A stretch of 56,345 bases of DNA, taken from the NCBI GenBank assembly GCA_038204465.1, contig JBBRCX010000016.1:1-56345 (forward strand), in the 5' to 3' direction. This stretch comes from JBBRCX01 sp038204465. Lineage in GTDB: Bacteria > Planctomycetota > Phycisphaerae > Tepidisphaerales > Tepidisphaeraceae. The notes below the pieces were generated by a model. The model had not been told where the DNA came from. It made no database searches and was given only the letters and a program-made list of their open reading frames with translations. Position 1 is the stretch's first letter; each line of letters opens with the position of its first letter. Shown here piece after piece: positions 23,741 to 32,900 of this stretch. The position numbers and the translations under genes are program-made.

Positions 23741-24832
23741 TCAGATCCCCTTGCGCTCGCTTTCGAGCAATTTCGCCTTCCGCTCGATTCCCCACCGATA
23801 CCCGGACAACGATCCATCGGTTCTTACCACCCGGTGGCACGGGATCGCGACCGCGATCGGATTCGACGCGCACGCCTGCGCGACCGCACGCGTCGCCCTG
23901 GGCTCGCCTATTTTCCCGGCAAGCTCGGAATAGGTGCAGGTCTTGCCCCACGGAATTTCGCACAGCTTCTGCCAGACCCGTTGTTGAAACGCTGTGCCTT
24001 GCACGTCCAGCGGCAGATTGAGCCCCGTCGCGGGACGCTCCACGAACGCGATCACCTTCGCGACCCACCGCTCGAACCCACGGTTGCCGCCGATGAGTTC
24101 CGCCCTGGGAAAACGGTCTTGCAGCCCCGTCACCAGTGAATCGGGATCGTCTCCCAGCGTGATGGAGCAGATGCCGCGCTCCGAAGCGGCGACCAGAATC
24201 GATCCGAGCGAACACCCGGCCACGGCAAACCGGATCGTCGCCCCCTCGCCGCCGGCACGGAAAGCCGTGGGTTTCATCCCGAGCACTTTGGCAGAGGTCG
24301 CGTAGAAACGCCCGTTCGACTTGAACCCTGAGTTGTAAATGGCCGAGGTCACACTGCTGCCGCGCGACAGCTCCTCCCGTACACGGTGCGCGCGATTCGC
24401 CATCGCATACGCTTTGGGCGTCAGGCCCGTGAGGGATTTAAAGACGCGATGGAAGTGCGACCGGCTCATCCTCACAGCGGCGGCGAGGGCATCCAGGTCC
24501 GCACGACCCTCGCTCTTCTGCATCAGCATGCACGCCTCTGTAACCGCCCTGGCATGATCGCTGTTAAAACCCATTTCACGCGGCCTGCATCGTTTGCACG
24601 CGCGATAACCTGCCCGCTCCGCGTCCGCCGCCGTGACGTGAAAGCAGACGTTCTCCCGCCGTGCGAGCCGCGCGGCGCACGATGGGCGGCAATACACGCC
24701 GGTGCTTTTAACCGAGTAGACGAACCTGCCGTCCGCCTCCTTGTCGCGACGGATAACGGCCTGCCATCGCGCTTCGTCGCTCTCGAACGATTTCAACTGT
24801 TCCCTTGACGCTGTAGCTGATGACATTTGCAT
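23741..24832 (-). CDS. ada: Bifunctional Ada: methylation-responsive regulator and O6-methylguanine-DNA methyltransferase
   Basis: A 363-residue protein with the full Ada layout. The N-terminal zinc domain has C48, C52, C79 and C82 (STGVYCRPSC; ACKRC). An AraC-type HTH follows at about 95-185 (MSRSHFHRVFKSLTGLTPKAY). The C-terminal MGMT domain has the active cysteine C332 in PCHRV and the helix ATRAVAQACASNP. Ada repairs O6-methylguanine at C332 and methylphosphotriesters at C48; methylation of the latter turns it into an activator of the adaptive response. The cysteines are offset by 10-11 from E. coli. No alkB or alkA adjoins. Confidence 0.96.
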   Translation of the reverse strand: MQMSSATASREQLKSFESDEARWQAVIRRDKEADGRFVYSVKSTGVYCRPSCAARLARRENVCFHVTAADAERAGYRACKRCRPREMGFNSDHARAVTEACMLMQKSEGRADLDALAAAVRMSRSHFHRVFKSLTGLTPKAYAMANRAHRVREELSRGSSVTSAIYNSGFKSNGRFYATSAKVLGMKPTAFRAGGEGATIRFAVAGCSLGSILVAASERGICSITLGDDPDSLVTGLQDRFPRAELIGGNRGFERWVAKVIAFVERPATGLNLPLDVQGTAFQQRVWQKLCEIPWGKTCTYSELAGKIGEPRATRAVAQACASNPIAVAIPCHRVVRTDGSLSGYRWGIERKAKLLESERKGI

Positions 24833-24852
24833 CTCTCAACCATAGCCGCTGC

Positions 24853-27800
24853 CTAAGCGCGCGACGCTTCGTTTCTTACTCTCAAATTCGAATCGGTCCG
24901 TCCGCCCCGGCCCGCCGCCGCGTGCAGCATCCAGCCCGCGATCGGCAGCATGTCCATCGTGATCTGCGGATCCTTCGACCGCTCAACAATGCCGTCGTAA
25001 CACTCCCGCGCCCAATCTGCGTACAGCGGCTCCCCGGTAACCTGGTACAGGTATCCCGCGAGCCCGCCAATCAAGCCGTTATACGTGCGCGCACGTGCCG
25101 GGCGGCCAAGGAGAAGGTCGTTCTCCGGGAATGGACTCACCTTGAAGCGCCCTTTCGCCACGCGCGACTCCGAAAAGAGCCCAGCCGCCAGCAGCTTCAG
25201 CAGCCGCAGCGTCGCGGCATCGCCGAAGAGCTGATGGTGGCGGATCAGCCCGAACGCCAGGTACCCGCTCATGAACGGCACCGCGCCGCGATAACTCCAG
25301 CACCCATGCATCTCCACGAAGATGCCCCGTCGCGGCTCGATGTAGGTCCGCGCCGCACCAACCAGTTCCTCCGCCTTGCGGCGGAAGCGCTGATCGCCCG
25401 TCTGATCGAACCAGCGCACGACCTGCGCCAGCGGCCAGCCCACGTTGCGCGCCGACCGCTCCCGCGCATTGCACGAAAGCAATCGCTCGGCAAAGCCTCG
25501 GGCGGCCTCCAGGCTGTCGGGATCGCCGGTCATCAGGTAATGATCGAGCATCCCGTCGCAATTCGAGCCGATATTGCCCGTTGGTCCGGTCGCAGTGTGG
25601 TCTTCGCCGAACGAATGGTTCGCTCCCACCCAGTCGGGATGCTCCGGGCAGTAGTGGATCACGTCCACGTCGCGGTTGTGCGTGCACGCCGCGTCGAAAT
25701 AGCGGAACCACCGCGGGTCCCCGGTCTCGAGATATTGCATCAACCCAATGTGGCTGCGACCGCGGTAGTCATTGCTCCATACCGTGTCCCAATACTCGCG
25801 ATGTCCCAGCCGCGGCGCCCCGATCCCGGTGCGCTCGATGGCCGGCGTGATCTCGCGCGTCCACGCGCTGAGTTTCCGATCGTCGCGCGCCGGGCCACAT
25901 TCAATCGCGCCCGATGCGATGAACCACGACCGGTTGAACAGTCGCGGCCCATCCTGCACGCATTGGTTGAATCGCTCCGCCTCGCTCGCGTGCAGCGTCC
26001 CATCGTGCAGCCAGATGGCGAATGACTGGCGCTTCCCCTCGCCGCGACCGATGCGAACGAACGGCCGATCGTGCTGCCATGAGAGCGCATCCTCCGATTC
26101 CGGCAGCGTCGCCAGCTTGAGCGAGTCCGGGCGCACGACGATCCCCTTGGGAAACTCCTCCGCAAACCACCGCATCGCGGCCGCGACGCCCCCGTCGGGA
26201 TGCCTCAGATTCACAAACCCCGGCGCGTGTTTCGCCGTCGCCACCCACGAAGTGTTTCGATAGACGCGCGCCTGGTCCACCCGATCCTGCCGGCAGCTCA
26301 ACTCGGAATCTGCGTGCAGCGGTATCGCCCGCGGCCTCTCCACGCGCCCGTAGTGCCCCATCGCCTTCACGCCGATGTCGTCCGGATCGTACCCCGGCGC
26401 GAACGGTCCGAAGTCGACCCGCGCGCCCGCACGGTCCGGGAGCGCCACCCGCGCCGACCAGTCCATCAGCATCGCCATCGCCTGCTCCGACTCATTCACC
26501 AGCCGCCAGTCCACCAGCAGGTAGGGCAATCCCGTCCAGACGTGCAGCCGCGCGCGCCACGACCCGAATCGATGCTTCGCCGCGTCGAGCATCTCGCCTT
26601 CGATCAGCACCGACGCACACACAGGATTCGCCCGCTCGATGCGTATGCTCCGACGATGGGCCGTGAATTGATCGCGCCACCCAACCCGATTCAGCTTGAT
26701 CGAGAAATCCATCGGCCCCAGATCGATCGCGCCCGGACACTCGATTCGCTCGAACACGCCAGCGCCGCTCTTCGCCGCCAGATGGACTGACAGGATTCCA
26801 TTGCTGAGCGTCGTCCTGCTCCGCCCCGATCGGATCCGAACCGGCTGCGCCGGCCGGGCCGAAACGGCGCCGCGCACCAGCCGGTAGCGCCCCTGTCGGG
26901 TCGCGACAAACTCGCACAGCAGCCAACGGATGCTGCCGTCCGGCCAGTGGCTGATTTCCGTCGTCGCGATGGGAATATCCCGCCCTGCCGGATCGCGCAG
27001 GCCAAACGATGATCCCGCCGCGGCGCCGCCACGGGAAAACGGCACGCTTGAGCGGACGGGATAGCCGGGGCGGGGCAGCGGTCCGGATACGACCAGATCA
27101 AACGGTATTTCTCTCGCCGCAGCGGAGCGGGGACTTCGCGCGCCTCTCGCCCGTGAGGAGGCGGCGGGTTCGCCGGGCCGCACCGGCTGCGGATCGACAC
27201 TCAGGAAAACGTCGCCGAAGTAAACCGACGTCTGAAAGTTCCGCGCCGCTTCGCTGGGATTGCAGCTGCTCCAAAAGAAACGCTTGTAGGCATCGCCCGC
27301 CAACTTCACCGTGCTGGCTACCTTGTCCACGACGCGGAACATCAGTTGGATAGGCCGCCTGCCGTCCGCGGTGATTTTTACAACGCGATACGGATCGACA
27401 AAGCCCGGCTCGCCGGGTCCCTGTGCGAACGATTGTCCGATCGGTCCTGCGACTTCCTCGTCCGCGACGTCCGCCTCCCAGGCGAGCCGGCCGTTCACGA
27501 GCAATTGCTTGAACCGGTGGCCGATGAATGACTGCGTCCCCCACCCCCACCCTCCAGACCGATACCAGTCGCCCGAATAGTTGTCCGACTGGTAAAACGA
27601 AACGTATAGCGCCTCCCCCGGCCGCCACCCTTCCGGCGGCATGACGATGGTTTCCCATGCCCCGAAGCCGCCGGCGCGGCTCGGCTTCCACGGATGCACG
27701 ATGGCCAGCAACCCCCGGACGTCGCGATGCGCAGCGAAACCCCGCGACACCGTCTTGCTCCATCCCGTGGGGCTCACGGAGCCAGCGGCGGCCTTCCCTC

Positions 27801-27858
27801 CAATGTGATCGGTCTTTCGGCTTATTCCATTCCGATGCGGAGCTGAGCGAAGTTTCAT
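24853..27858 (-). CDS. Exo-rhamnogalacturonan lyase-like (PcRGLX/YetA-type) protein
   Basis: A 1001-residue protein. From about residue 250 it resembles the PcRGLX/YetA group (polysaccharide lyase family 26 in the fungal enzyme): IPFDLVVSGPLPRPGYPVRS, ISHWPDGSIRWLLCEF, and an alpha/alpha-barrel part with HYCPEHPDWVGANHSFGEDH and WGWP-like helices. Residues 50-222 form an extra beta-rich domain (YRSGGWGWGTQSFIGHRFKQ), and a basic linker joins the two. No signal peptide is evident. Family members split rhamnogalacturonan, a pectin backbone. The substrate here is inference. The ATG lacks a good Shine-Dalgarno. A palindrome lies about 90 bp upstream. It is the last gene of the catabolic block. 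Confidence 0.75.
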   Translation of the reverse strand: MKLRSAPHRNGISRKTDHIGGKAAAGSVSPTGWSKTVSRGFAAHRDVRGLLAIVHPWKPSRAGGFGAWETIVMPPEGWRPGEALYVSFYQSDNYSGDWYRSGGWGWGTQSFIGHRFKQLLVNGRLAWEADVADEEVAGPIGQSFAQGPGEPGFVDPYRVVKITADGRRPIQLMFRVVDKVASTVKLAGDAYKRFFWSSCNPSEAARNFQTSVYFGDVFLSVDPQPVRPGEPAASSRARGARSPRSAAAREIPFDLVVSGPLPRPGYPVRSSVPFSRGGAAAGSSFGLRDPAGRDIPIATTEISHWPDGSIRWLLCEFVATRQGRYRLVRGAVSARPAQPVRIRSGRSRTTLSNGILSVHLAAKSGAGVFERIECPGAIDLGPMDFSIKLNRVGWRDQFTAHRRSIRIERANPVCASVLIEGEMLDAAKHRFGSWRARLHVWTGLPYLLVDWRLVNESEQAMAMLMDWSARVALPDRAGARVDFGPFAPGYDPDDIGVKAMGHYGRVERPRAIPLHADSELSCRQDRVDQARVYRNTSWVATAKHAPGFVNLRHPDGGVAAAMRWFAEEFPKGIVVRPDSLKLATLPESEDALSWQHDRPFVRIGRGEGKRQSFAIWLHDGTLHASEAERFNQCVQDGPRLFNRSWFIASGAIECGPARDDRKLSAWTREITPAIERTGIGAPRLGHREYWDTVWSNDYRGRSHIGLMQYLETGDPRWFRYFDAACTHNRDVDVIHYCPEHPDWVGANHSFGEDHTATGPTGNIGSNCDGMLDHYLMTGDPDSLEAARGFAERLLSCNARERSARNVGWPLAQVVRWFDQTGDQRFRRKAEELVGAARTYIEPRRGIFVEMHGCWSYRGAVPFMSGYLAFGLIRHHQLFGDAATLRLLKLLAAGLFSESRVAKGRFKVSPFPENDLLLGRPARARTYNGLIGGLAGYLYQVTGEPLYADWARECYDGIVERSKDPQITMDMLPIAGWMLHAAAGRGGRTDSNLRVRNEASRA

Positions 27859-27943
27859 AAGGTGATGCTCGATTCGTCGTGCGAATTATGCGCGAGACAG
27901 CCAGCTGTTGGCGCGGGCCCCCGCTCCCTGCAACCTGGCTTCT

Positions 27944-27969
27944 GCGCGCTAAATTCAATTTAGCGGCGC
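27944..27969. promoter_or_regulatory. Palindrome upstream of the lyase-like gene
   Basis: CGCTAAAT and ATTTAGCG flank a TCA loop, and with one bulged G the stem extends to about 11 bp. It lies between the amidohydrolase and the lyase-like gene. It could be an operator or an intercistronic hairpin. Its AT-rich centre stands out from the GC-rich surroundings. Confidence 0.5.
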
Positions 27970-28007
27970 TGGGCGGCAGAGCAACCGACTTGCGGTATTC
28001 AGGGCCC

Positions 28008-28928
28008 CTATCCGAAGACCGTCACCGCATTCCCACCCATGATCATCGATTTTTCCGCGGGCGGCAGGAAGGCGACGTGCTCCCGCGTCAATCGCACGAG
28101 CTGAGCATAGTTCCCGTAAGCCAGCACCCCAGGAATGTCCGTGCCAAACAGAATCTTCGCAGGCCCCGTCCGCTCAATCGCCATGCGCAAATATCGGCCG
28201 GCGCTCGGATACGGAAACTGTTCTCCAGGCAGATAGTGCGGCAGCGCCGAGTTGTCGAACCACACGTTAGCTAGCCGGCCAAGATCGATTTGCTCCTCCC
28301 ACAACCGCCACAGGTTGGAATCCATCTCCACCGTGGTTGAAGGCTGCCCCAGGTGCGCGATCACGATCTTGAGCTCGCCGTGCCGTGGTGCGATTCGCCT
28401 CACCGCATCCGTCTGATACGAAGCGCTCCCGATCGCCCCCAGGTCGAGCACCAGCACCAGACCGCGGCGCTCCAGTTGGGGCCACAGCCAGTCGAGCGCC
28501 TTGTCATCCAGGCGGGCGCCCCGATGGATTCCGCACAGCCCGCTCGCCACCGAGCATTCCAGTTTCACGGCGCGGAAGGCGCCAGAGGCGATCGTACTCT
28601 CAAAAGATGCCCGGCAATTCTCATCCCACGGATCGAGATACGCCGCCGCCATGAGCCGCTTCGGATATCGCCGCACCGCGTCGAGGGCGTATTCGTTGCA
28701 CTCGCCGTAGAAGGGCCCCTGCAGCAGCACCGCCCGCTCGACGCCCGCCCAGTCCATGTTCGCGATCAGCATTTCCGGCGTAAACTGCACGTCCTCTTGC
28801 GCTGGCGGAAAGAGCTGAATCTGCCGCTGGCCGCAGGAGACCTTCCCGTAGCTCAGACCAACCACCTTCCCTTCGCCGCACTCGCCGCGGACGTGCGGAA
28901 AGATGTGCGCGTGCGCGTCGACGATCAT
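28008..28928 (-). CDS. Amidohydrolase-fold metal-dependent hydrolase
   Basis: A 306-residue TIM-barrel protein of the amidohydrolase-2 group. Metal ligands are suggested by DAHAHIF (H6, H8), a central AHLGQPS histidine and the late GTDIPG aspartate. Members hydrolyse lactones, amides or decarboxylate rings. Lactonases of sugar-acid pathways belong here, which would suit the adjoining aldolase and dehydrogenases; that role is inference. The start overlaps the stop of the aldolase gene by 4 bp (ATGA), so the two are translationally coupled. Confidence 0.88.
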   Translation of the reverse strand: MIVDAHAHIFPHVRGECGEGKVVGLSYGKVSCGQRQIQLFPPAQEDVQFTPEMLIANMDWAGVERAVLLQGPFYGECNEYALDAVRRYPKRLMAAAYLDPWDENCRASFESTIASGAFRAVKLECSVASGLCGIHRGARLDDKALDWLWPQLERRGLVLVLDLGAIGSASYQTDAVRRIAPRHGELKIVIAHLGQPSTTVEMDSNLWRLWEEQIDLGRLANVWFDNSALPHYLPGEQFPYPSAGRYLRMAIERTGPAKILFGTDIPGVLAYGNYAQLVRLTREHVAFLPPAEKSMIMGGNAVTVFG

Positions 28929-29767
28929 GATGACGCCGCCGCCGTGCCTGTTCGCTTGTCAAACGATGCGTGTGATTCTTCGGAAACGTGAGGCTCACGG
29001 GATTTGATCGATTCAACCAGCGCCTTGACGCGCTGGAGCATGTACTCGAAGTCCGCGCCCACCTGCATGAACTGCACGCCTCGTTTCGCCATGCTGCGGC
29101 CAAAAGCCGCGCTCGCGCCCATGCCGGCGCCGACAAACAACTCCCGCGCCCGCGCCGTGGCGATGATCGATTCCATCGCCGCGACCACTCGTGGATTCTC
29201 CACGTCGCCGAGCATGTTCATCGACCCGGAGAGGTCCCACGGCCCGACGACCACCGCGTCCAGTCCCTCAATCGCGGTGATTTCGTCGAGCGCCGCCAAT
29301 GCTTCCGTTGTCTCGATCATCGCCGCGACAAACACGCCAGCATTCGCAGCCGCGAGGTATTCGTCGATGGAATGCCGCCCGAAATCCGTCGGCACGCGCG
29401 GGCCATAGCCTCGCCGCCCGGCCGGCGGATATCGGCAGTCCGCCACCGCCTCGCGAACCTCCTCGGCGCTGCGCACCTGCGGCAGAACGATCGCCTCGAC
29501 CCCGGCGTCCAGCACCGGCTTGATGAAAGGCGCGCCCCCTCCCGCCACGCGAACCAACACCGGCATCGACCGCCCGCGCGCCGCGAGCAGATGCGCCGCC
29601 AGCGCTTCCGGGCCCTGCGGGCTGTGTTCCTGATCGATCCACAGGAAATCGACGCCGCTGCCGGCCAGCGCATCGCTCACCAGCGGGTCCGACAGGCTCA
29701 CGCCCGCGCCCACCAGCGTTTCGCCCGCCTTCAGGCGTCTGCGGAAGGTGTTGATGGCTTCAAACAT
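28925..29767 (-). CDS. HpcH/HpaI family aldolase
   Basis: A 280-residue class II pyruvate-type aldolase. The family signature regions are VDFLWIDQEHSPQG, PVLVRVAGG, GVEAIVLPQVRSAEE, RRGYGPR and VAAMIETTEALA, whose glutamate binds metal. Members cleave 4-hydroxy-2-oxo acids such as 2-keto-3-deoxy-L-rhamnonate into pyruvate and an aldehyde. The last 20-30 residues are polar and outside the fold. The gene overlaps the SDR gene by 37 bp and the amidohydrolase gene by 4 bp, so it is in an operon. Confidence 0.92.
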   Translation of the reverse strand: MFEAINTFRRRLKAGETLVGAGVSLSDPLVSDALAGSGVDFLWIDQEHSPQGPEALAAHLLAARGRSMPVLVRVAGGGAPFIKPVLDAGVEAIVLPQVRSAEEVREAVADCRYPPAGRRGYGPRVPTDFGRHSIDEYLAAANAGVFVAAMIETTEALAALDEITAIEGLDAVVVGPWDLSGSMNMLGDVENPRVVAAMESIIATARARELFVGAGMGASAAFGRSMAKRGVQFMQVGADFEYMLQRVKALVESIKSREPHVSEESHASFDKRTGTAAASS

Positions 29768-30582
29768 TTCATCCTGAGCTGATGAAGGTCCTGTTTCAAA
29801 ATCTCGCCCGCCGATCTCGCGATCTGCTCGAAGTCGTCATCGTACGAGAAGATCCGCCCGGACAGCGCCAGAGGCACGCGCTCAAGTAGTCGCACGAGCG
29901 CGCGTCCGACGTCCTCCGCCGGATGGTCCTCGCCGCGGGCAAGCCCTTCGCCGACATGCGGCAGCCACCGCCCTCCCGCGGCGTCTTGTGCGAGCGATTG
30001 CGTCATTCCGCTGTTCACAAAGCCGGGCCACAATCCATAAATTCCAACGCCCGATGTCGCTTCGAGTTCCGCGGCCAGCGTATCCGTCAGCCGCGCGATC
30101 CCCGCCTTCGACGCCGCGTATCCGCTGCCCCCGGCATTGGGGCGATCGAATCCGCCACCGACCATATTTATGATCGTCCCGCGATCCTGCCGCATCATCT
30201 GCGGCAAAACCGCGCGGCAGCACAGGAACGTGCCGAGCAGGTTGGTCCGCACGTCGTTCCACCACGCCTCGGGCTCGACTTCCCAGAGCCCGCCAATCGC
30301 GCGGAAAATGCCCGCATTGTTCACCAGCACGTCCACGCGTCCGAAAGCGTCAATCGTGCGCGCCACCATCTCCTCGACTTGCGCCGGATCGGAGACGTCG
30401 GCCCTCATCCCGATCGCTTGCGCGCCAAGTTCTCGAATCTCTCCGACGACTGCTGTCACCTCTGACTCATCGATCGACGCGCACGCCACGAGCCCGCCGC
30501 CGCGCGCCAACTCGATCGCAATCGCCCGGCCGATGCCGCGCCCGCTGCCTGTCACGATGCTCACCGCGCCGCACAGATCCAT
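29731..30582 (-). CDS. Short-chain dehydrogenase/reductase (SDR)
   Basis: A 283-residue NAD(P) oxidoreductase. The cofactor motif TGSGRGIG lies at 11-18, NNAG is at about 88-91, and the catalytic Tyr and Lys are in YAASKAG. The C-terminal extension beyond about residue 255 is unusual and includes the 37-bp overlap with the aldolase gene. In the context of the cluster it may oxidise a sugar or sugar acid, as rhamnose dehydrogenases and 2-keto-3-deoxyrhamnonate dehydrogenases do. That is inference. Confidence 0.92.
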   Translation of the reverse strand: MDLCGAVSIVTGSGRGIGRAIAIELARGGGLVACASIDESEVTAVVGEIRELGAQAIGMRADVSDPAQVEEMVARTIDAFGRVDVLVNNAGIFRAIGGLWEVEPEAWWNDVRTNLLGTFLCCRAVLPQMMRQDRGTIINMVGGGFDRPNAGGSGYAASKAGIARLTDTLAAELEATSGVGIYGLWPGFVNSGMTQSLAQDAAGGRWLPHVGEGLARGEDHPAEDVGRALVRLLERVPLALSGRIFSYDDDFEQIARSAGEILKQDLHQLRMKCLKPSTPSADA

Positions 30583-30599
30583 GAATCACCGGCTCCGAC

Positions 30600-32900
30600 T
30601 TATCCCGCTTGCCCGGCCCGAATCATGCGCTGCACGAGCCCGCCGCTCTCGCAAGGCCTTGCCAGGTTCCCGCCTTCCAGCGCCGCCACGAGCGACCACA
30701 GGATCATATTCTGATAGTAATCCGCGCCGAAGCCGCGCTCGCCCGTATCCTTGTCGCCGCGGAACAGGTTCGGCTGGTCCCACGTCAGCCGCTGCGTGCA
30801 CACCACGTTCTCCCAGCAGCGCCGCGCCAGCTCCAGGCCAAACTCCTTCTTCCCCGCGTAGATGTAGGTCATCGCCAGCATCAACAGCTCCGGCGTGAAG
30901 TAGGAATACGTCCCGTAACCGCCGACTTTTGCCGGCGTCCCGTCGTAGTTCGCGTAGTTGACCGCCCCCGTCTTGCTCAGCGCGACGTTGCAGCGCCGGA
31001 TCGTTTCCAGCGCCGGCGCCTCGCGGGCCGCCGGAAATGCATCGGCTGCGCCGTGAAAGCGCGTGATCCACTGCCCATCCAGTTGATAGCCGAATACGAG
31101 CTCCGATTTGCTTCCCGTCACTGGCTCATAAAAGTTCAGGTAATGGTCGCCCGCCCAGAGATGCTTCTCCATCGCGGCCGCGCCCTGCTCGAACCACGTT
31201 TGACATTGCTGCACAAACTCGCCATCGCCAACCGCCTCCGCCATCCTCGCCATCAGCCGCAGCTGCGCGAGTCTCACGCCGCCCACGTGGGTCGCCAGCC
31301 CCTTCCACCCCGGCTCCGGCGCCTCGAACCATTCCGTTTCATACAGCAATCCCGATTCACTATGCCCCGCGACCGGCATCGCGATCACCCCGCCTTCCCC
31401 GGTGTTCAGCGACATCGTCCAGATCGTGGCGCGCCTGCACAGGTCGTAAAACTCGCGCACGACCGAATCGTCGCCGCTGCGCAGCCACAGCTTGTCCACC
31501 ATCTCCACGACGCACGCCCCGTTGAGCGATGCCTGGTATCCGCGGCCCGGCGCCGCCAGATCGTAATACCCCGTGCCGATCGTGCATCCGCCGAATACCC
31601 ACGCGGGCCTGCCGTCTTCCGACTGATAAGCCTTGTATCCCCGCAGCGTCGACAGCGCCGCTTCCGGAAAGAAGTAGACGATCGGAAGGTTGCCGTAAAA
31701 GCTGCACGGCAGACACTCCAACTGCGGGCATTGCCGCGGGCATTCATTGAGCGCGAACAGGCCGTCCTCCTCGCGGCACCATTCGCCGATCGGCGGCTTC
31801 GCTTGCCCCCAGATCGACGTCTCCGGAATCAGGTGCAGGATGTTGATCAGGCAATCGCGCAGCCAGTCGGGCAGGCTCGCTTCGCCGTAGATCACGTCCT
31901 GCCAGGCGAGGATCCGCTTCAGCAGCGAACCATGATGCAGCGCCATGTGCTGCGCGACCTGCTCGGCCGATGTGAATTCCCGCGCGTAGTAATGATGGAA
32001 GGCACGGGGATTGGTCCACGCCCCGAACGAGCCTGCGCCGGTCCACACCGGGGCGTGCCACGCCAACACGAAGCGCGCGGTCTGTTCGCCGCGCGGCGAC
32101 AGCGCGAAGTCCGTCGACACCGACACGCCCGATGAATCGTGCTCGTCGCGCACCAGGTCCGGTGGCTCGCGCTCGATCGCCTGCCAGCGCGAAAGGTCCC
32201 ACCCGAGGCTGTAGCCCACGCGAGTGGGTGCATCCCCCAACACCGCCAGCACATAGCTTGGCCGGTCCGGCGGGCGCTCGGGCCCGCCCATGAACGCTCC
32301 ACCGCACCCGACGGCCGCCCCGCTCAGATTCTCAGTGCGATAGGGCTCGCGATGGGCAGCCATGCCCAACGCCTCCGCCTGCGTGAAACCGGGAAAGCTC
32401 GCCGCGAGCGTGCCGCGCAGCGGCTGATCGCTCAGGTTGCGCAGCCGCACTTCGAAAACCGCCGCCGGAATCATCGAATCCTTCACGCTCCCCGGCACGA
32501 ATGGCGACCACGCCCGCACCCCCACCGACAGCGGCGCATCGAGCTCGAATTCCATGTCGGCGATCGGGTAGTGCCCCCAGTAGCGCACTCCCGTCGCAGG
32601 CTTCGCGCCGGCCATCCCAGCCGCCGCGAGGATATGCGTCTGATCCTGAAGCTTCACGCCCAGCAGCGGCACGTTGAGCGGCCCGCGGCGCGGCGAGAGG
32701 CTGTTGAACGCCGAGACGTAACCGATCAGCCCCGTGGTCTCCAGGTCGATGCACCCCGTGCCCAGGCCGCCGAGCGGCATGCCATTGCTCGCAGGCTGGT
32801 CTTCGGGATAGATCACGCCGCTCACCGGATCTTTCAACCCGTCGGCGGTGAAATTCACCCACTTGCAGGTCGGCAGGTCACCAGGAATCAGGCGTTTCAT
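30600..32900 (-). CDS. GH116 (GBA2)-like glycosidase-fold protein
   Basis: A 766-residue protein like bile-acid beta-glucosidase GBA2. The N-terminal beta-domain has GMPLGGLGTGCIDLETTGLIG; the C-terminal alpha/alpha barrel has NVALSKTGAVNYANYDG and MLAMTYIYAGKKEFGLE. Where human GBA2 has its catalytic acid Asp in SDQCAGQW, this protein has GYQLDGQW with Y605. I could not find the matching nucleophile Glu either. It may use other residues or not be catalytic. ATG at 32900 overlaps the alcohol dehydrogenase stop by 4 bp. No signal peptide, so a cytoplasmic substrate is likely. Confidence 0.82.
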   Translation of the reverse strand: MKRLIPGDLPTCKWVNFTADGLKDPVSGVIYPEDQPASNGMPLGGLGTGCIDLETTGLIGYVSAFNSLSPRRGPLNVPLLGVKLQDQTHILAAAGMAGAKPATGVRYWGHYPIADMEFELDAPLSVGVRAWSPFVPGSVKDSMIPAAVFEVRLRNLSDQPLRGTLAASFPGFTQAEALGMAAHREPYRTENLSGAAVGCGGAFMGGPERPPDRPSYVLAVLGDAPTRVGYSLGWDLSRWQAIEREPPDLVRDEHDSSGVSVSTDFALSPRGEQTARFVLAWHAPVWTGAGSFGAWTNPRAFHHYYAREFTSAEQVAQHMALHHGSLLKRILAWQDVIYGEASLPDWLRDCLINILHLIPETSIWGQAKPPIGEWCREEDGLFALNECPRQCPQLECLPCSFYGNLPIVYFFPEAALSTLRGYKAYQSEDGRPAWVFGGCTIGTGYYDLAAPGRGYQASLNGACVVEMVDKLWLRSGDDSVVREFYDLCRRATIWTMSLNTGEGGVIAMPVAGHSESGLLYETEWFEAPEPGWKGLATHVGGVRLAQLRLMARMAEAVGDGEFVQQCQTWFEQGAAAMEKHLWAGDHYLNFYEPVTGSKSELVFGYQLDGQWITRFHGAADAFPAAREAPALETIRRCNVALSKTGAVNYANYDGTPAKVGGYGTYSYFTPELLMLAMTYIYAGKKEFGLELARRCWENVVCTQRLTWDQPNLFRGDKDTGERGFGADYYQNMILWSLVAALEGGNLARPCESGGLVQRMIRAGQAG

